A DNA stretch of 64,000 nucleotides from Oscillibacter sp. MSJ-31. GTDB taxonomy: Bacteria; Bacillota; Clostridia; Oscillospirales; Oscillospiraceae. Of this stretch, positions 42,457 through 52,090 are shown one piece after another. Each line of letters opens with the position of its first letter. Position 1 is the first letter of the stretch. The stretch spans positions 1-64,000 of the forward strand of contig NZ_JAHLPT010000006.1 of assembly GCF_018918025.1 (NCBI RefSeq). The letters run 5' to 3'. The notes beneath the pieces are model-generated. The model was given only the letters and a program-made list of their open reading frames with translations, had not been told where the DNA came from and made no database searches. Position numbers and translations under genes: made by a program.

Positions 42457-45348
42457 ATGAGCGGTATTTTTCTCAAGCTCCTCAATCTGAGCATTTCGGC
42501 GAGCTGGCTGGTGCTGGTCGTGCTGGCGCTGCGCCTCGTGCTTAAAAGGGCCCCGAAGTGGGTGAACGTCCTGCTCTGGGGCATGGTCGCGCTGCGCCTG
42601 ATGCTGCCGTTCTCCATCGAGAGCGCGCTGAGCCTGATCCCGAGCGCGGAGACGGTCAGCCCCGAGGTCGTGCAGTTCGATCCCGCGCCGACCATCACGA
42701 GCGGCGTGACGATCATCGACAACGCGGTGAACCCTTCGCTGAGCGAGAGCTTTGCCGCCGCGCCGTTGGCAAGCGTCAACCCGCTCTATGTGTGGACCTA
42801 TCTCGCGGGCTGGGTGTGGCTCATCGGCCTCACGGCGATGCTGCTCTATGCGCTCGTGAGTTACCTGCGGCTGCGGCGGCGCGTGAGCGCCTCCATTCCG
42901 CTGCGGGAGAATATTTATGTTTGCGACGAGGTCGCCTCGCCGTTCATTCTCGGCATCGTGCGCCCGCGCATCTATCTACCCTCCGCGCTGGACGAGGCGC
43001 AGCGGGGGAGTGTGCTCTCGCATGAGTGCGCGCACCTCGCGCGGCGTGACCACTGGTGGAAGCCGCTGGGCTTTGCCCTGCTGGCGGTCTACTGGTTCAA
43101 CCCGCTGCTGTGGCTTGCCTATACCCTGCTCTGCCGCGACATCGAGCTGGCCTGCGACGAGCGCGTGCTGCGCGGCATGGACGCCGGGCAGATCAAGGAC
43201 TATTCGAGCGCGCTGCTCGCGTGCAGCGTGCCGCGGCGTATGCTTGCCGCCTGTCCGCTCGCCTTCGGCGAGGTGGGCGTGGGTGCGCGCGTGAAAAACG
43301 CGCTGCGCTACAAAAAGCCCGCGTTCTGGGCGGTCGCGGCGTCGGTCGCCGTGTGCGTCGTTGTGGCGGTGTGTTTTTTGACAAATCCGCCTACGGATAC
43401 CGACGCCGCCGGACTGGTCGGTTTCCATCGGGAACAGGTCACTTATGCCGATGTAACGGACGAAAACGGCGCGCAGCCATCCAACGTCCAGTTGACGGCG
43501 GAGGAAACGGACGCCGTCTACGCTTTGCTGGATGCCCTGCAATACAAACGCCTCGGCACCGCGTCAGGAATGCAGGATTGCTATGCAAGGCTCTATTTTA
43601 TCAGCGCTGCGGGCGAACGCTGCGAGGTCATGCTCTCTGAGCGTGAAATGCTGGTCAATCCCATTACGGACGGCAGGAAAGCGCGGCTGTATGAGCTGCG
43701 TTCCGGAAGCACGGAGCTGAGAGGCTATCTGCTTGAATGTATTGGTGCAAGCGAGGCGGCAGAGGATGCCGACCGCGTTTACACCGATGCGTGGAGCATC
43801 CGCGTCCTCGACGGGTGGGAGCGCGAGGGCGACAGCCCGCTCTGGCGCTCGGGCGCGGGAACAGGCGCTTACTTCCTTGTCACGGAGGGGAGCGGCCTTG
43901 ACGACAAGCTGATGGAGCTGTACAGCGCCGGCTGGACGCTGAAGTATTTCTCCGACCACTACCGCTGCACCTTGCGGGAGGGGGAGAGCGGCACGATGCT
44001 CAGCCTCTATCCCCGTCCGGAGGGCGGCTTCTATCAGATCGAATCGTACTGGAGCTATGAGGGCGCGGACAAGTGGCAGGTCAGATTAGAGGAGGGCCAG
44101 CTCAAGGTCATGGAGCAGAGCTTTCGGCTCGAGGAGGACGGTGCGGAGGAAGACCTCGTCGGTGCGCTGCTTGCGCGTGCTGGCTTCGAGAGCATCTCAA
44201 GCTACCGCCTTGGGACCGGGGCGAACGGCGGAGAGCTTGCGCTCACGAGCGAGCTGATCCTGGCACTGCAGGACGCGGCACAGACGCTCAAGGCGACGGA
44301 TGCTTCCACCGCTTCCAGGAGCTCTGCCGTCTCGGTGAGCTTCAAGATCGAGGAGAGTCCCGTGACGATGGAAAGGGGTGTGCAGCCCTACGAGGTGTTC
44401 TTCACCAGCGGCAGCGAACGCAGGAGCACGGAGAGCAAGGAGCTTTATCTTTACCTGTGCGCACTGGGCGATGGCGGATATGTCGAGATGCACGACCTCG
44501 ATGATGACGGCTGCTGCGAGGCGCTGCGCTGGGCGAGCGCCAACGACCGCGGGAACATCGTGATCTACGCGGCGCGCGACGGGCGTGTGGAACGGCTCGA
44601 TGTGAACGAGACGCTTGGCTGTATCGCTTCCAATTACACGGGCTTGATCGCCAATCTCCCGCACGAATATAAAAATCTTATCAACGCGGTCGACGAGCTG
44701 GGCGAGGGAGGAGATCTGTATCGTTACCGCGGCGGTATATTGGAGTATGTGACGACGCTGGACGCGGCGCGCAGCGGTGCGGCAAGCACGACCGGCTACG
44801 CCGCCTACGACGCGCTGCTCGCCGAGATCGCCGACCTGCGGCGCTCCGGCACGAGCGACGTGCAGACCGACTTCAGCCACGATCTCCTGTCCGCGAACGA
44901 CTACTACCAGACACCTGGCTGGCTGCTGCGCGACCTTGACGGCGACGGCACGAGCGAGCTGCTGCTCGGCGCGGACTGGGGCGACGGCTACGGCGTGATC
45001 TTTAATATTTACCGTCTCGACGGCGCAAAAGCCGTTCGCGTCGTGGACGGCTGGAGCCGCAGCCAGTATTTTCTCTGCTCTGACGGTACGCTTGCACATG
45101 AGTGGTCGGGCGGCGCCGACCATTGGGGGAGGACCTATCTCCGCTACGGCGAGACGCTTTTGCCCATCGAAAGCGTTTTTGACCGCGGCGGCGTGTGGTA
45201 CCACGCCAAGGGTCTCGATGCCCTGTCCTTGGAGGACACGCAGCTCGAAGACCGCTGCAAGACCATTCCCAGCGCCGAGGCGGAGCAGCTCATGGAGCGC
45301 TATACCAAGCAATATGAAGTCCTGCCCTTCACGCCGTTCGCGGCGTGA
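42457..45348 (+). CDS. BlaR1-like M56 family membrane peptidase with long C-terminal extension
   Basis: A 963-residue protein. Residues 1-310 are the M56 peptidase: transmembrane segments, then LSHECAHLARRDHWW (HExxH zinc site) and ELACDERVL. A further membrane segment (FWAVAASVAVCVVVAVCFL) leads to ~640 extracytoplasmic residues without a penicillin-binding domain. The end carries a repeat-like DLDGDGTSELLLGADWGDGYG that resembles FG-GAP/calcium-binding segments. It probably senses something outside the cell and cleaves the BlaI-like repressor. The extension is much longer than in BlaR1 or MecR1 and has another sensor type. Confidence 0.8.
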   Translation: MSGIFLKLLNLSISASWLVLVVLALRLVLKRAPKWVNVLLWGMVALRLMLPFSIESALSLIPSAETVSPEVVQFDPAPTITSGVTIIDNAVNPSLSESFAAAPLASVNPLYVWTYLAGWVWLIGLTAMLLYALVSYLRLRRRVSASIPLRENIYVCDEVASPFILGIVRPRIYLPSALDEAQRGSVLSHECAHLARRDHWWKPLGFALLAVYWFNPLLWLAYTLLCRDIELACDERVLRGMDAGQIKDYSSALLACSVPRRMLAACPLAFGEVGVGARVKNALRYKKPAFWAVAASVAVCVVVAVCFLTNPPTDTDAAGLVGFHREQVTYADVTDENGAQPSNVQLTAEETDAVYALLDALQYKRLGTASGMQDCYARLYFISAAGERCEVMLSEREMLVNPITDGRKARLYELRSGSTELRGYLLECIGASEAAEDADRVYTDAWSIRVLDGWEREGDSPLWRSGAGTGAYFLVTEGSGLDDKLMELYSAGWTLKYFSDHYRCTLREGESGTMLSLYPRPEGGFYQIESYWSYEGADKWQVRLEEGQLKVMEQSFRLEEDGAEEDLVGALLARAGFESISSYRLGTGANGGELALTSELILALQDAAQTLKATDASTASRSSAVSVSFKIEESPVTMERGVQPYEVFFTSGSERRSTESKELYLYLCALGDGGYVEMHDLDDDGCCEALRWASANDRGNIVIYAARDGRVERLDVNETLGCIASNYTGLIANLPHEYKNLINAVDELGEGGDLYRYRGGILEYVTTLDAARSGAASTTGYAAYDALLAEIADLRRSGTSDVQTDFSHDLLSANDYYQTPGWLLRDLDGDGTSELLLGADWGDGYGVIFNIYRLDGAKAVRVVDGWSRSQYFLCSDGTLAHEWSGGADHWGRTYLRYGETLLPIESVFDRGGVWYHAKGLDALSLEDTQLEDRCKTIPSAEAEQLMERYTKQYEVLPFTPFAA

Positions 45349-45502
45349 GACGGCACACGGATGCATTTCACACCCCAAAACCATACATTTCGGGCGAGAA
45401 ACGCACATCTTTCCGCAGGGCGTGCTATGCTTTTCCTGCAAGAGTATCCGAGGGGCGGCCGGACAGCCGCCGGACAAAACGGAGAATAGAAGGAGAAGCA
45501 TT

Positions 45503-46447
45503 ATGGGATTATTCAGCAATAATAAGAAGCCCTGCCCCATCTGCGGCAACGCGACGCCCCGCCTGCTGCCGACCAAGGTCGAGGGCGTGCCCATCTGCAA
45601 GGAATGCGACAAGAAGATCGACCTGCCGAACGGCGTGCTGGACAGCATGACGCTCGACGATTTCCGCCGCTACATAGATTTTTACAACAAAAATCAGGTG
45701 CTGCGCGAGCGCTTCCATCCCGAGTACCGCTTCGGCTTCGGCGCGTTCAACACGCAGCTGGTGCTTGATGTGACCAACGGACTCTTCCGCCTGAAGGACG
45801 ACGAGAGCACCATCGTGTTTGAAAAGTCCGCGCTCAAGTCCTTCCGCATCACGGAAGATAAGGAACCGCTCTTTACCGGCACGGCCGCCGGTCTTGTCTG
45901 CGCTGAGAGCAAGAACCCCGAGCGCGTCCGTCTGCTCGCACCGCGTATCGAGCAGTTCAAGCTGCAGAGAAGCGACTATGAGCGTATCATGCAGGCCGAG
46001 CGCGTGCAGTATCTCGACCGCACCAACGAGGAGTGGCGCGAGCGTGAGCGCGAGCTGGAGTTCCATAAGCCCGAGTTCCGCGAGTCCTCGCCGTTCCGTC
46101 AGTTCGTGGTGGAGCTGGAGCTGGACCATCCCTATTGGAAAGCCTACCGCAACGAGCTGGACGCGCCGGAGTTTGACGAGGACTATCCGAGCGTGGACTC
46201 CTTCCTGCACAAGTACGACGAGAAGGTCAATGAGCTGCACACCCTTGCGCACAACCTGATGCAGTTTATCGCCCCCGGCGCGCCGGAGACCGGCGCCGCC
46301 TCCGCGGCACAGACCGCGGCCCCCGCGCAGGCGGGCGGCGCACCGAGCACCGTGGAGGAGCTCAAGCAGTATAAGTCGCTGCTCGACGCCGGCGTCATCA
46401 CCGAGGAGGAGTTCGCGGCGAAGAAGCGCCAGCTGCTCGGCATCTGA
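45503..46447 (+). CDS. Zinc-ribbon (DUF4428-like) protein with SHOCT C-terminus
   Basis: A 314-residue protein. An N-terminal zinc ribbon has CPICG and CKECD (residues 11-36). A beta-rich middle follows (FNTQLVLDVTNGLFRLKDDESTIVFEKSALKSFRI). A long charged helical part, an Ala/Pro linker and a terminal SHOCT motif (VEELKQYKSLLDAGVITEEEFAAKKRQLLGI) complete it. SHOCT tails are oligomerisation or binding modules. The frame is open from 45092, but AAGGAG before 45503 sets the start. Function unknown. A terminator follows. Confidence 0.75.
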   Translation: MGLFSNNKKPCPICGNATPRLLPTKVEGVPICKECDKKIDLPNGVLDSMTLDDFRRYIDFYNKNQVLRERFHPEYRFGFGAFNTQLVLDVTNGLFRLKDDESTIVFEKSALKSFRITEDKEPLFTGTAAGLVCAESKNPERVRLLAPRIEQFKLQRSDYERIMQAERVQYLDRTNEEWRERERELEFHKPEFRESSPFRQFVVELELDHPYWKAYRNELDAPEFDEDYPSVDSFLHKYDEKVNELHTLAHNLMQFIAPGAPETGAASAAQTAAPAQAGGAPSTVEELKQYKSLLDAGVITEEEFAAKKRQLLGI

Positions 46448-46458
46448 AAAAGCATGAG

Positions 46459-46484
46459 AAAAGCGCCCGAGACGGGCGCTTTTC
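46459..46484 (+). terminator. Terminator after the SHOCT protein gene
   Basis: aaaagcgccc/gggcgctttt stem with a short loop, followed by T and C. Confidence 0.75.
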
Positions 46485-46576
46485 CTATTTGCGTCTAACA
46501 ATTTTACGGCTGCGCAAACATGGACGCGCCGCCGCGCATAGGTTGAAGTAGAAACTAAGACCATTGGAGGCGGACC

Positions 46577-47650
46577 ATGAAACAGACGCATTTTTTCCTC
46601 GGCGCGAACAGCGCGGAGGGTTTTTATGGGCTGTATGACCAGCTCCTCGACGCAAGGCTTTACGATCTGATCATTCTCAAGGGGACTCCCGGCTGCGGAA
46701 AATCGACCTTCATGCGCCGCGTGGCCGCGGCGCTGGAGGAGCGCGGACTGGAGACCGTGTACATCCATTGCTCCGGCGATCCCGATTCACTCGACGGTGT
46801 GATCGCTCCGGCCATCCGGACGGCCATCGTCGACGGCACCGCGCCCCATGTCCTCGAGCCGCGGTACGCGCTGGCGCACGAGCGCTATGTGGACCTGTCG
46901 CAATGCTGCGACAGCGCGGCGGCGAAGGAGGTCGCGAACGGCCTGACGGCGCTGACCGACGCCTACCGCGCGTCCTATCGCGAGGCATACCATGTTCTGC
47001 GGGCGCTCGGCGGTGTGGATGCGGAGCGCCGCGCTCTGGTGCGCGCGCACTTCGACGAGGAAAAGCTGCTGCGCCGCGCGGCGGGGATCGCCGCGCGCGA
47101 GCTCAAGGGCAGGGGAGAGACGCGGGGACGCGCGGTGGACGTCTTTCTCGGCGGACTGACCTGTCAGGGCAGGGTGTGCCGCTTCGACAGCGTGGACGCT
47201 CTCTGCCCGCGTGTTTATGAGCTGTGCGACAGCTACGGCCTTGCCGCGCCTGTGCTGCGCCGGCTGCGCGACGCGGCGCTGGAGACGGGGGAGGACGTTC
47301 TGGCTTGCCGCGATCCGCTGCGGCCCGCGGAGATCGCGCATCTGCTGATCCCCGCACGGGGCCTTGCGTTCGTCACGACCGGCGAGGGCGTGCGCTATGA
47401 AGGGAAGCCCTACCGCCGCCTGCGCGTCGACGCGATGGCGGAGGAGAAGCTGACCCGCGCCGAAAAGGCGCACCTGCGCTTCATCCGCCGTGTCCGCCGC
47501 GCGCTGGAGGAGGAAGCGGTCGCGTCTCTCAAGCGCGCCAAGCGCGGGCATGACGCGCTCGAAGCGCTCTACCGCCCCTGTGTGGACTTCGACGCGGTCG
47601 ACGCGCTGTGCGACGCGGAGATCGCGCGCATCGGCGCCTACCCGGTGTGA
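46577..47650 (+). CDS. P-loop ATPase of the PRK06851-like family
   Basis: A 357-residue predicted ATPase: ILKGTPGCGKSTFMRRVA (Walker A near residue 36), then HCSGDPDSLDGVIAPAIRTAIVDGTAPHVLEP, a stretch I associate with the PRK06851 group of Firmicutes proteins. The second half is Arg/Ala-rich and helical with a less obvious nucleotide site. Function unknown. It stands alone between two terminators with GGAGG upstream. Confidence 0.7.
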   Translation: MKQTHFFLGANSAEGFYGLYDQLLDARLYDLIILKGTPGCGKSTFMRRVAAALEERGLETVYIHCSGDPDSLDGVIAPAIRTAIVDGTAPHVLEPRYALAHERYVDLSQCCDSAAAKEVANGLTALTDAYRASYREAYHVLRALGGVDAERRALVRAHFDEEKLLRRAAGIAARELKGRGETRGRAVDVFLGGLTCQGRVCRFDSVDALCPRVYELCDSYGLAAPVLRRLRDAALETGEDVLACRDPLRPAEIAHLLIPARGLAFVTTGEGVRYEGKPYRRLRVDAMAEEKLTRAEKAHLRFIRRVRRALEEEAVASLKRAKRGHDALEALYRPCVDFDAVDALCDAEIARIGAYPV

Positions 47651-47669
47651 CGGAAAAAGCCATAAGGAA

Positions 47670-47704
47670 AGGAGCCTGCGCGATGCGCAGGCTCCTGCTG
47701 TTTT
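47670..47704. terminator. Bidirectional terminator between convergent genes
   Basis: A 12-bp perfect stem (aggagcctgcgc at 47670-47681, complement 47685-47696) with a 3-base loop, then gctgtttt. On the other strand it serves the NlpC/P60 gene. Confidence 0.75.
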
Positions 47705-47713
47705 GATTTGACA

Positions 47714-48829
47714 TTATACCGCGATGCGGCGGGCGCTGACATAGCCGGTGGTGTAGTAGGCGTCAGAAAGGTTGCTGACGATGACGCCGACGCCGTAGTC
47801 CGAGGCATGGACGAACTGACCGCTGCCGATGTACATACCGACGTGCGTGACGGGCTTCGAGGTGGTGCTGCCGGGCTTCTTGAAGAACACGAGGTCGCCG
47901 GGGGCAAGCTCGTCCCACGAAACGGTAACGCCGTTTTGCAGCTGAGCGGAGGCGGTGCGGTTGATGGAGTAGCCGAGCTGTGCGCAGGCATACTGCACAA
48001 GACCGGAGCAGTCAAAGCCGACGCGCGGGCTGGCCCCGCCATAGACGTAGCTGTAACCGACGTACTGGAGCGCGATGTTCGCAAGCTCCTGCCCCTTGCT
48101 CGAAGCGGCGGCGGGAGTGTAGTCCGTCTCCTCCACATAGGCGGCGCTGACGTAGCCCTGCTCGATCTGATACCAGCCGCTTTGGACGGACACGACCTTC
48201 ACACAGCGCCCCTTGGCGAGGGAGCCGACCTTGGAGTAGCCGGTGCCGGGGCCGGAGCGGATGTTGAGCGGACCCTGCGTGACGCGGATGTAGAGCTGCT
48301 CGAGCGCCTCCTCATAGGTGGCGGCCTCGGTGTACGCCGCGTCGATGTAGCCGCTGCCGATCTGATACCAGCCGTCCTGCGCGCCGAGGACCTTGACGAC
48401 CTTGCCCTGCGCGAGCTCGTCTGCGACCGCATAGTCGGTGGACGGACCGGTGCGGACGTTGAGCACGTCCGCCGTGACCTTGACGTAGGCGCTCTCACTC
48501 TGCGCGGCAGAGGCGCTCACCGCGCTGACTTCTGCCGTGACGACGGGGACGGCTTCCTCAAGCAGCTTGATGTAGCTTGCGGAGACGTAGCCCTTCACGC
48601 TGCCGAGCCGGATGCCGTACCACCCGTTCGTCGCGGTGTCCACGATCTCGACCTGTTTGCCGCTCGGCAGCTGATCGAGAATGGCGGAGCCGGTGCTCGC
48701 GGTCTTGCGCACGCGCAGAACGCTGCCGCCGACGTCCACAACGCCGGTGAGCGCGAGGGTGGGGGTGGTCAGGCAGACCGCCAGCAGCAGGCCGGCAGCC
48801 GTGCCGCGGAGCGCGTGGCGCAGTTTCAT
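47714..48829 (-). CDS. Secreted NlpC/P60 peptidoglycan hydrolase with three SH3b domains
   Basis: A 371-residue exported cell-wall enzyme. A signal peptide (residues 1-26, ending TPTLALT) precedes three bacterial SH3 repeats, each with a VLxVRxxPSTxSxI-like core (near residues 35, 120 and 190). The NlpC/P60 domain has the catalytic Cys in VGFDCSGLVQY and His in VTHVGMYIG. It cleaves gamma-D-glutamyl-meso-diaminopimelate-type peptide bonds in muropeptides. It is transcribed alone toward a shared terminator. Confidence 0.9.
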   Translation of the reverse strand: MKLRHALRGTAAGLLLAVCLTTPTLALTGVVDVGGSVLRVRKTASTGSAILDQLPSGKQVEIVDTATNGWYGIRLGSVKGYVSASYIKLLEEAVPVVTAEVSAVSASAAQSESAYVKVTADVLNVRTGPSTDYAVADELAQGKVVKVLGAQDGWYQIGSGYIDAAYTEAATYEEALEQLYIRVTQGPLNIRSGPGTGYSKVGSLAKGRCVKVVSVQSGWYQIEQGYVSAAYVEETDYTPAAASSKGQELANIALQYVGYSYVYGGASPRVGFDCSGLVQYACAQLGYSINRTASAQLQNGVTVSWDELAPGDLVFFKKPGSTTSKPVTHVGMYIGSGQFVHASDYGVGVIVSNLSDAYYTTGYVSARRIAV

Positions 48830-49025
48830 AGGGCATCCTCCTCAAATTCTCATGAAAAAGCGGCGCAGACGGGGCGCGCCGCCGAACGGTACCAAAGGTT
48901 ACAATTTGTAACTATTGAAATGATACCATAATTCGACGGCGGATGCAAGGTTTTTTCACCCGCTTTTGGTCAAACAATGTCGGCCCGAAATTGTGCAGAA
49001 TGCACGAAGTGCGCAAAAAATCCGT

Positions 49026-49054
49026 TTGCCGGCCGTGGAGCGGTGTGGTATGAT
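49026..49054 (+). promoter_or_regulatory. Promoter of the amidohydrolase gene
   Basis: TTGCCG at 49026-49031 and TATGAT at 49049-49054, 17-base spacer; GGAGCGGAGG precedes the ATG at 49087. Confidence 0.55.
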
Positions 49055-49086
49055 AAGGCAAACACGGAAGGAGCGGAGGAAATGCC

Positions 49087-50382
49087 ATGTTCCGGAATGA
49101 AACAAACTATGTGCTCACAAACGGTGTGCTGCTCGACGGCACGGAGAAAATGACGCCGCAGACGGGCAGAGATATTTATATTGAGGGCGGGCGCATCGGC
49201 GCGGTCGCCGATGCCGCGGCGCGCCGCGAGGGCTATGAGGTCGTGGACCTCGGCGGACAGTATGTGCTGCCGGGGCTGATCAATCTGCACGTTCATCTGC
49301 CCGCCTCCGGCAAGCCGAAGAAAAAGGCGAGCGACCCGAAGAAGCTCGTGAAGCTCATCACCGCCAACGCGCTCACGCGCCGCATCGGCGTGAAGCTGTG
49401 CGAGGGCTACGCGAAGACGGAGCTTCTCAGCGGCGTGACGACCATCCGCACGGTCGGCGGCGTGGCGGACTTCGACACGATCATCCGCGACCTTGCCGCG
49501 CAGGGAAAGATCCTCAGCCCGCGCGTGGTGGCGTCCAATATGGCGGTCTCCGTGCCCGACGGGCACATGGCCGGCTCCCTTGCCTACGAAGCAAAGACAC
49601 CGGAGGAGGCCGCGGCTTATGTGGAGCGGATCGCGGCGGAGAAGCCGGACCTCATCAAGCTCATGATCACCGGCGGCGTGCTTGACGCCGAGGTCGTCGG
49701 CGAGCCGGGCGTGCTGCGGATGCAGCCCGCGCTGGTGAAGGCGGCCTGCGATAAGGCGCACGCGCTTGGCATGAAGGTCGCCGCGCACGTCGAAAGCCCC
49801 GAGGGCGTGCGTGTGGCGCTGGAAAACGGCGTGGACTCCATCGAGCACGGCGCGCAGCCGGACGCGGCGATCACCGCGCTCTACAAGGAGAAGGGCGCGT
49901 TCCAGGTCGCGACGCTCTCGCCTGCACTGCCCTATGCGCTCTTTGACCGCAGTGTCTCCCACGCGACCTATGAGCAGCAGGAGAACGGCAAGGTCGTCTT
50001 TGACGGCATCATCGCCATGGCGCGGGAAAATCTGGCAAACGGTATTCCGGTCGGCCTCGGCACGGACACCGGCTGCCCCTATATCACGCACTACGATATG
50101 TGGCGCGAGCTGTGCTACTTCGTGAAATACTGCGGCGTGACGCCGGCCTTCGCGCTCCACACCGCGACGCGGCTCAACGCGCGGCTTGCCGGCATCGACG
50201 GCGAGACCGGCTCCATCGAGGCGGGCAAGGCGGCGGACCTGATCGTCTGCGCGAAGGATCCGCTCGCGGATCTCTCGGCCCTGCGCACGCTCTCCATGGT
50301 CATCAAGGACGGCTATCGCGTCGAGCATCCCGCGCCGAAGAAGCTGCCAGAGGTCGAGCGCGAGCTGGATAAGTTCCTGTGA
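49087..50382 (+). CDS. Amidohydrolase-family metal-dependent hydrolase
   Basis: A 431-residue enzyme of the imidazolonepropionase/prolidase-like amidohydrolases. Metal ligands: His-x-His in INLHVHLP, a Lys in DLIKLMITGG (likely the bridging, carboxylated residue), His in KVAAHVE, His in DSIEHGA, and Asp in GLGTDTGC. The C-terminal GSIEAGKAADLIVCAKDPL is standard for the family. Substrates of relatives are Xaa-Pro dipeptides, imidazolonepropionate or N-acyl compounds, so the exact one is open. Confidence 0.8.
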   Translation: MFRNETNYVLTNGVLLDGTEKMTPQTGRDIYIEGGRIGAVADAAARREGYEVVDLGGQYVLPGLINLHVHLPASGKPKKKASDPKKLVKLITANALTRRIGVKLCEGYAKTELLSGVTTIRTVGGVADFDTIIRDLAAQGKILSPRVVASNMAVSVPDGHMAGSLAYEAKTPEEAAAYVERIAAEKPDLIKLMITGGVLDAEVVGEPGVLRMQPALVKAACDKAHALGMKVAAHVESPEGVRVALENGVDSIEHGAQPDAAITALYKEKGAFQVATLSPALPYALFDRSVSHATYEQQENGKVVFDGIIAMARENLANGIPVGLGTDTGCPYITHYDMWRELCYFVKYCGVTPAFALHTATRLNARLAGIDGETGSIEAGKAADLIVCAKDPLADLSALRTLSMVIKDGYRVEHPAPKKLPEVERELDKFL

Positions 50383-50406
50383 CCCATACCTATTATAATG
50401 TACAAG

Positions 50407-50436
50407 AAAAAGCACGGGAAGCCCCGTGCTTTTCCC
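50407..50436. terminator. Terminator between convergent genes
   Basis: gcacggg/cccgtgc stem with flanking A and T runs at 50407-50433. Confidence 0.7.
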
Positions 50437-50451
50437 TTATGGCGTTTTATG

Positions 50452-51315
50452 TTACAGCTCCACGAGCTCGTATTCCCGCGTGCCGAAGCCCAGCGCCGCC
50501 GCGGATTCGACCGTGCGGACACCGTTGCGGCTCTCAATGCGCTCTACGAGGTGGTCGCGGCCCGGATCGTCGGAGGCGTAGACCAGATCGAGGCAGGCCT
50601 GATCGACCGCGATGGGGTCGAGCGAGGCAAGGATGCCGATGTCCGCCATGCACGGGTCCTCGGCCACGGCGCAGCAGTCGCAGTCCACGGACATATTCTT
50701 CATAACGTTGATGAAAACGGTCTTGTCCTTGAAATATTCCGCCACGGACGAGGCGGCGTCCGCCATCGCGTCGAGGAAGCTGTCGTGGTCAGCGGTCCAG
50801 ATCTTTTCGGGCTCGCCGGCACCGTGGATATAGGCTTTGCCGTAGGAGGACGCGCAGCCGATGGAGAGCTGCTTGAGCGCGCCGCCGAAGCCGCCCATCG
50901 GATGCCCCTTGAAGTGGGAGAGGACGAGCATGGAATCGTAGTTGGCAATGTCCTTGCCGACAAAGTTCTTCTGAATACTCCTGCCGTTCGGAACGGCAAG
51001 CTCCAGATCGGGGCCCTCGGCGTCAAGAATATCCACGTCGAAATTCGTGCTCCAGCCGTGCCTGATCATCGTGCGGCGGTGCTTCTCGGTGGTGTTGCGC
51101 TCGCCCTCGTAGGCGGTGTTGCACTCGACCACCGTGCCATGCACGGCCTCGATCATCGGCCGCCAGAAGTCGGGGCCCAAAAAGTTCTGGTTGCCCTGCT
51201 CACCGGAGTGCAGCTTCACGGCGACCTTTCCCGGCAGCTCGCGGCCCACGGCACGGTAAAGCGCCACGACCTTCTCGGGCGTGATCTCACGGGAGAAATA
51301 TACCTTAGCCTTCAT
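50452..51315 (-). CDS. DUF362 domain protein
   Basis: A 287-residue DUF362 protein: MKAKVYFSREITPEKVVALYRAVG, then VAVKLHSGEQGNQNFLGPDFWRPMIEAV and VLSHFKGHPMGGFGGALKQLSIGCAS, the family's hallmark. A Cys-rich stretch DCDCCAVAEDPCMADIG near residue 225 suggests metal or Fe-S binding, but no ferredoxin domain is attached. Function of the family is not settled. The start at 51315 is set by AAGGAGG. Confidence 0.85.
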   Translation of the reverse strand: MKAKVYFSREITPEKVVALYRAVGRELPGKVAVKLHSGEQGNQNFLGPDFWRPMIEAVHGTVVECNTAYEGERNTTEKHRRTMIRHGWSTNFDVDILDAEGPDLELAVPNGRSIQKNFVGKDIANYDSMLVLSHFKGHPMGGFGGALKQLSIGCASSYGKAYIHGAGEPEKIWTADHDSFLDAMADAASSVAEYFKDKTVFINVMKNMSVDCDCCAVAEDPCMADIGILASLDPIAVDQACLDLVYASDDPGRDHLVERIESRNGVRTVESAAALGFGTREYELVEL

Positions 51316-51885
51316 CGCGTTTTCCTCCTTGCACGGAAAATAATCATTTGTATTATAACCCATTGCGCGAAATATTGCAACTCCCGGCGAAACGGGACCG
51401 GCCTGCGGACGGATCATGTCACGGAGGTGTCAAAAAACGGCGAAAAATGCTGTGCAGATATCCTAAAATTCCAAAAAAGTGATGTTTGCGATTGACTATG
51501 CTATCGTAATAGCGTAGAATAAAACCTGTTGATTTGGTGGGATATAGCAGATAACAAGAAGAAAACGGCAAAATATTGATGTATAGAAGAATGAATATTC
51601 ATACAAAAGCATTTTGCGTGTGATCCGCTGCTCTCACGAAAACGGCTGCGCGCGCTTAACGGAGTCCTTACGGCGGAAAACATCTCCTGAACGCCCCGGA
51701 TACAGGGGGAGCGCGGGCGCGAAAATGCGGCAGAATATGAAAAATTTGCGGTGAAATTTGAATTTTGCTGAAAAAACGAAAGGAAAAAGTGACTGATAGC
51801 ACAAAAAGAAAGAAGCATTTCTGTGCGGAATGACAATGACCAGAAAATTTCATCGAAAAAACAGGAAAATATGCTTGTGAAAGAC
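51316..51885. other. Long intergenic stretch
   Basis: About 570 AT-richer bases between the divergent DUF362 gene and the TAXI promoter. I find no convincing gene here; the frames on the minus strand are weak and cross the promoter. The first part must hold the DUF362 promoter. Confidence 0.4.
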
Positions 51886-51915
51886 TTGACAAGACGAGGA
51901 TGAATGAATTATAAT
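51886..51915 (+). promoter_or_regulatory. Strong promoter of the TRAP transporter operon
   Basis: Perfect consensus boxes: TTGACA at 51886-51891 and TATAAT at 51910-51915, with an 18-base spacer. Confidence 0.75.
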
Positions 51916-51957
51916 CCGTCCATAAAAAATGAATAAGCTGTGAACGTACCAAACATA

Positions 51958-52025
51958 CCGCACGAGGGTGCGGCGTACGCGAAAAAGACCATGTGGTCTT
52001 TTCTCTGTTCCGAGCCGGAACAGAG
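51958..52025 (+). promoter_or_regulatory. Structured 5' leader with three consecutive hairpins
   Basis: Hairpins at 51958-51973 (ccgcac/gtgcgg), 51983-52002 (aaaagacc/ggtctttt) and 52003-52025 (ctctgttcc/ggaacagag) lie one after another in the leader of the TAXI gene. A T run (ttttttg) follows the last within 15 bases. This may stabilise the mRNA or act as an attenuator. No known riboswitch recognised. Confidence 0.5.
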
Positions 52026-52090
52026 AATTTAACTTTTTTGTCGTATTCGGCGCAAGCCGGGTATATAATTTTTGAAAGGAAGATATCAGC

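Noticed and set aside
45092-45502. N-terminal extension of the zinc-ribbon/SHOCT protein
   Set aside because: The extension overlaps the end of the BlaR1-like gene in another frame; the ATG at 45503 has a good ribosome site and begins the recognisable domain.
44197-45648. A 483-codon minus-strand frame
   Set aside because: It is antisense to the BlaR1-like extension and runs into the next gene; composition is that of mirrored GC-rich codons.
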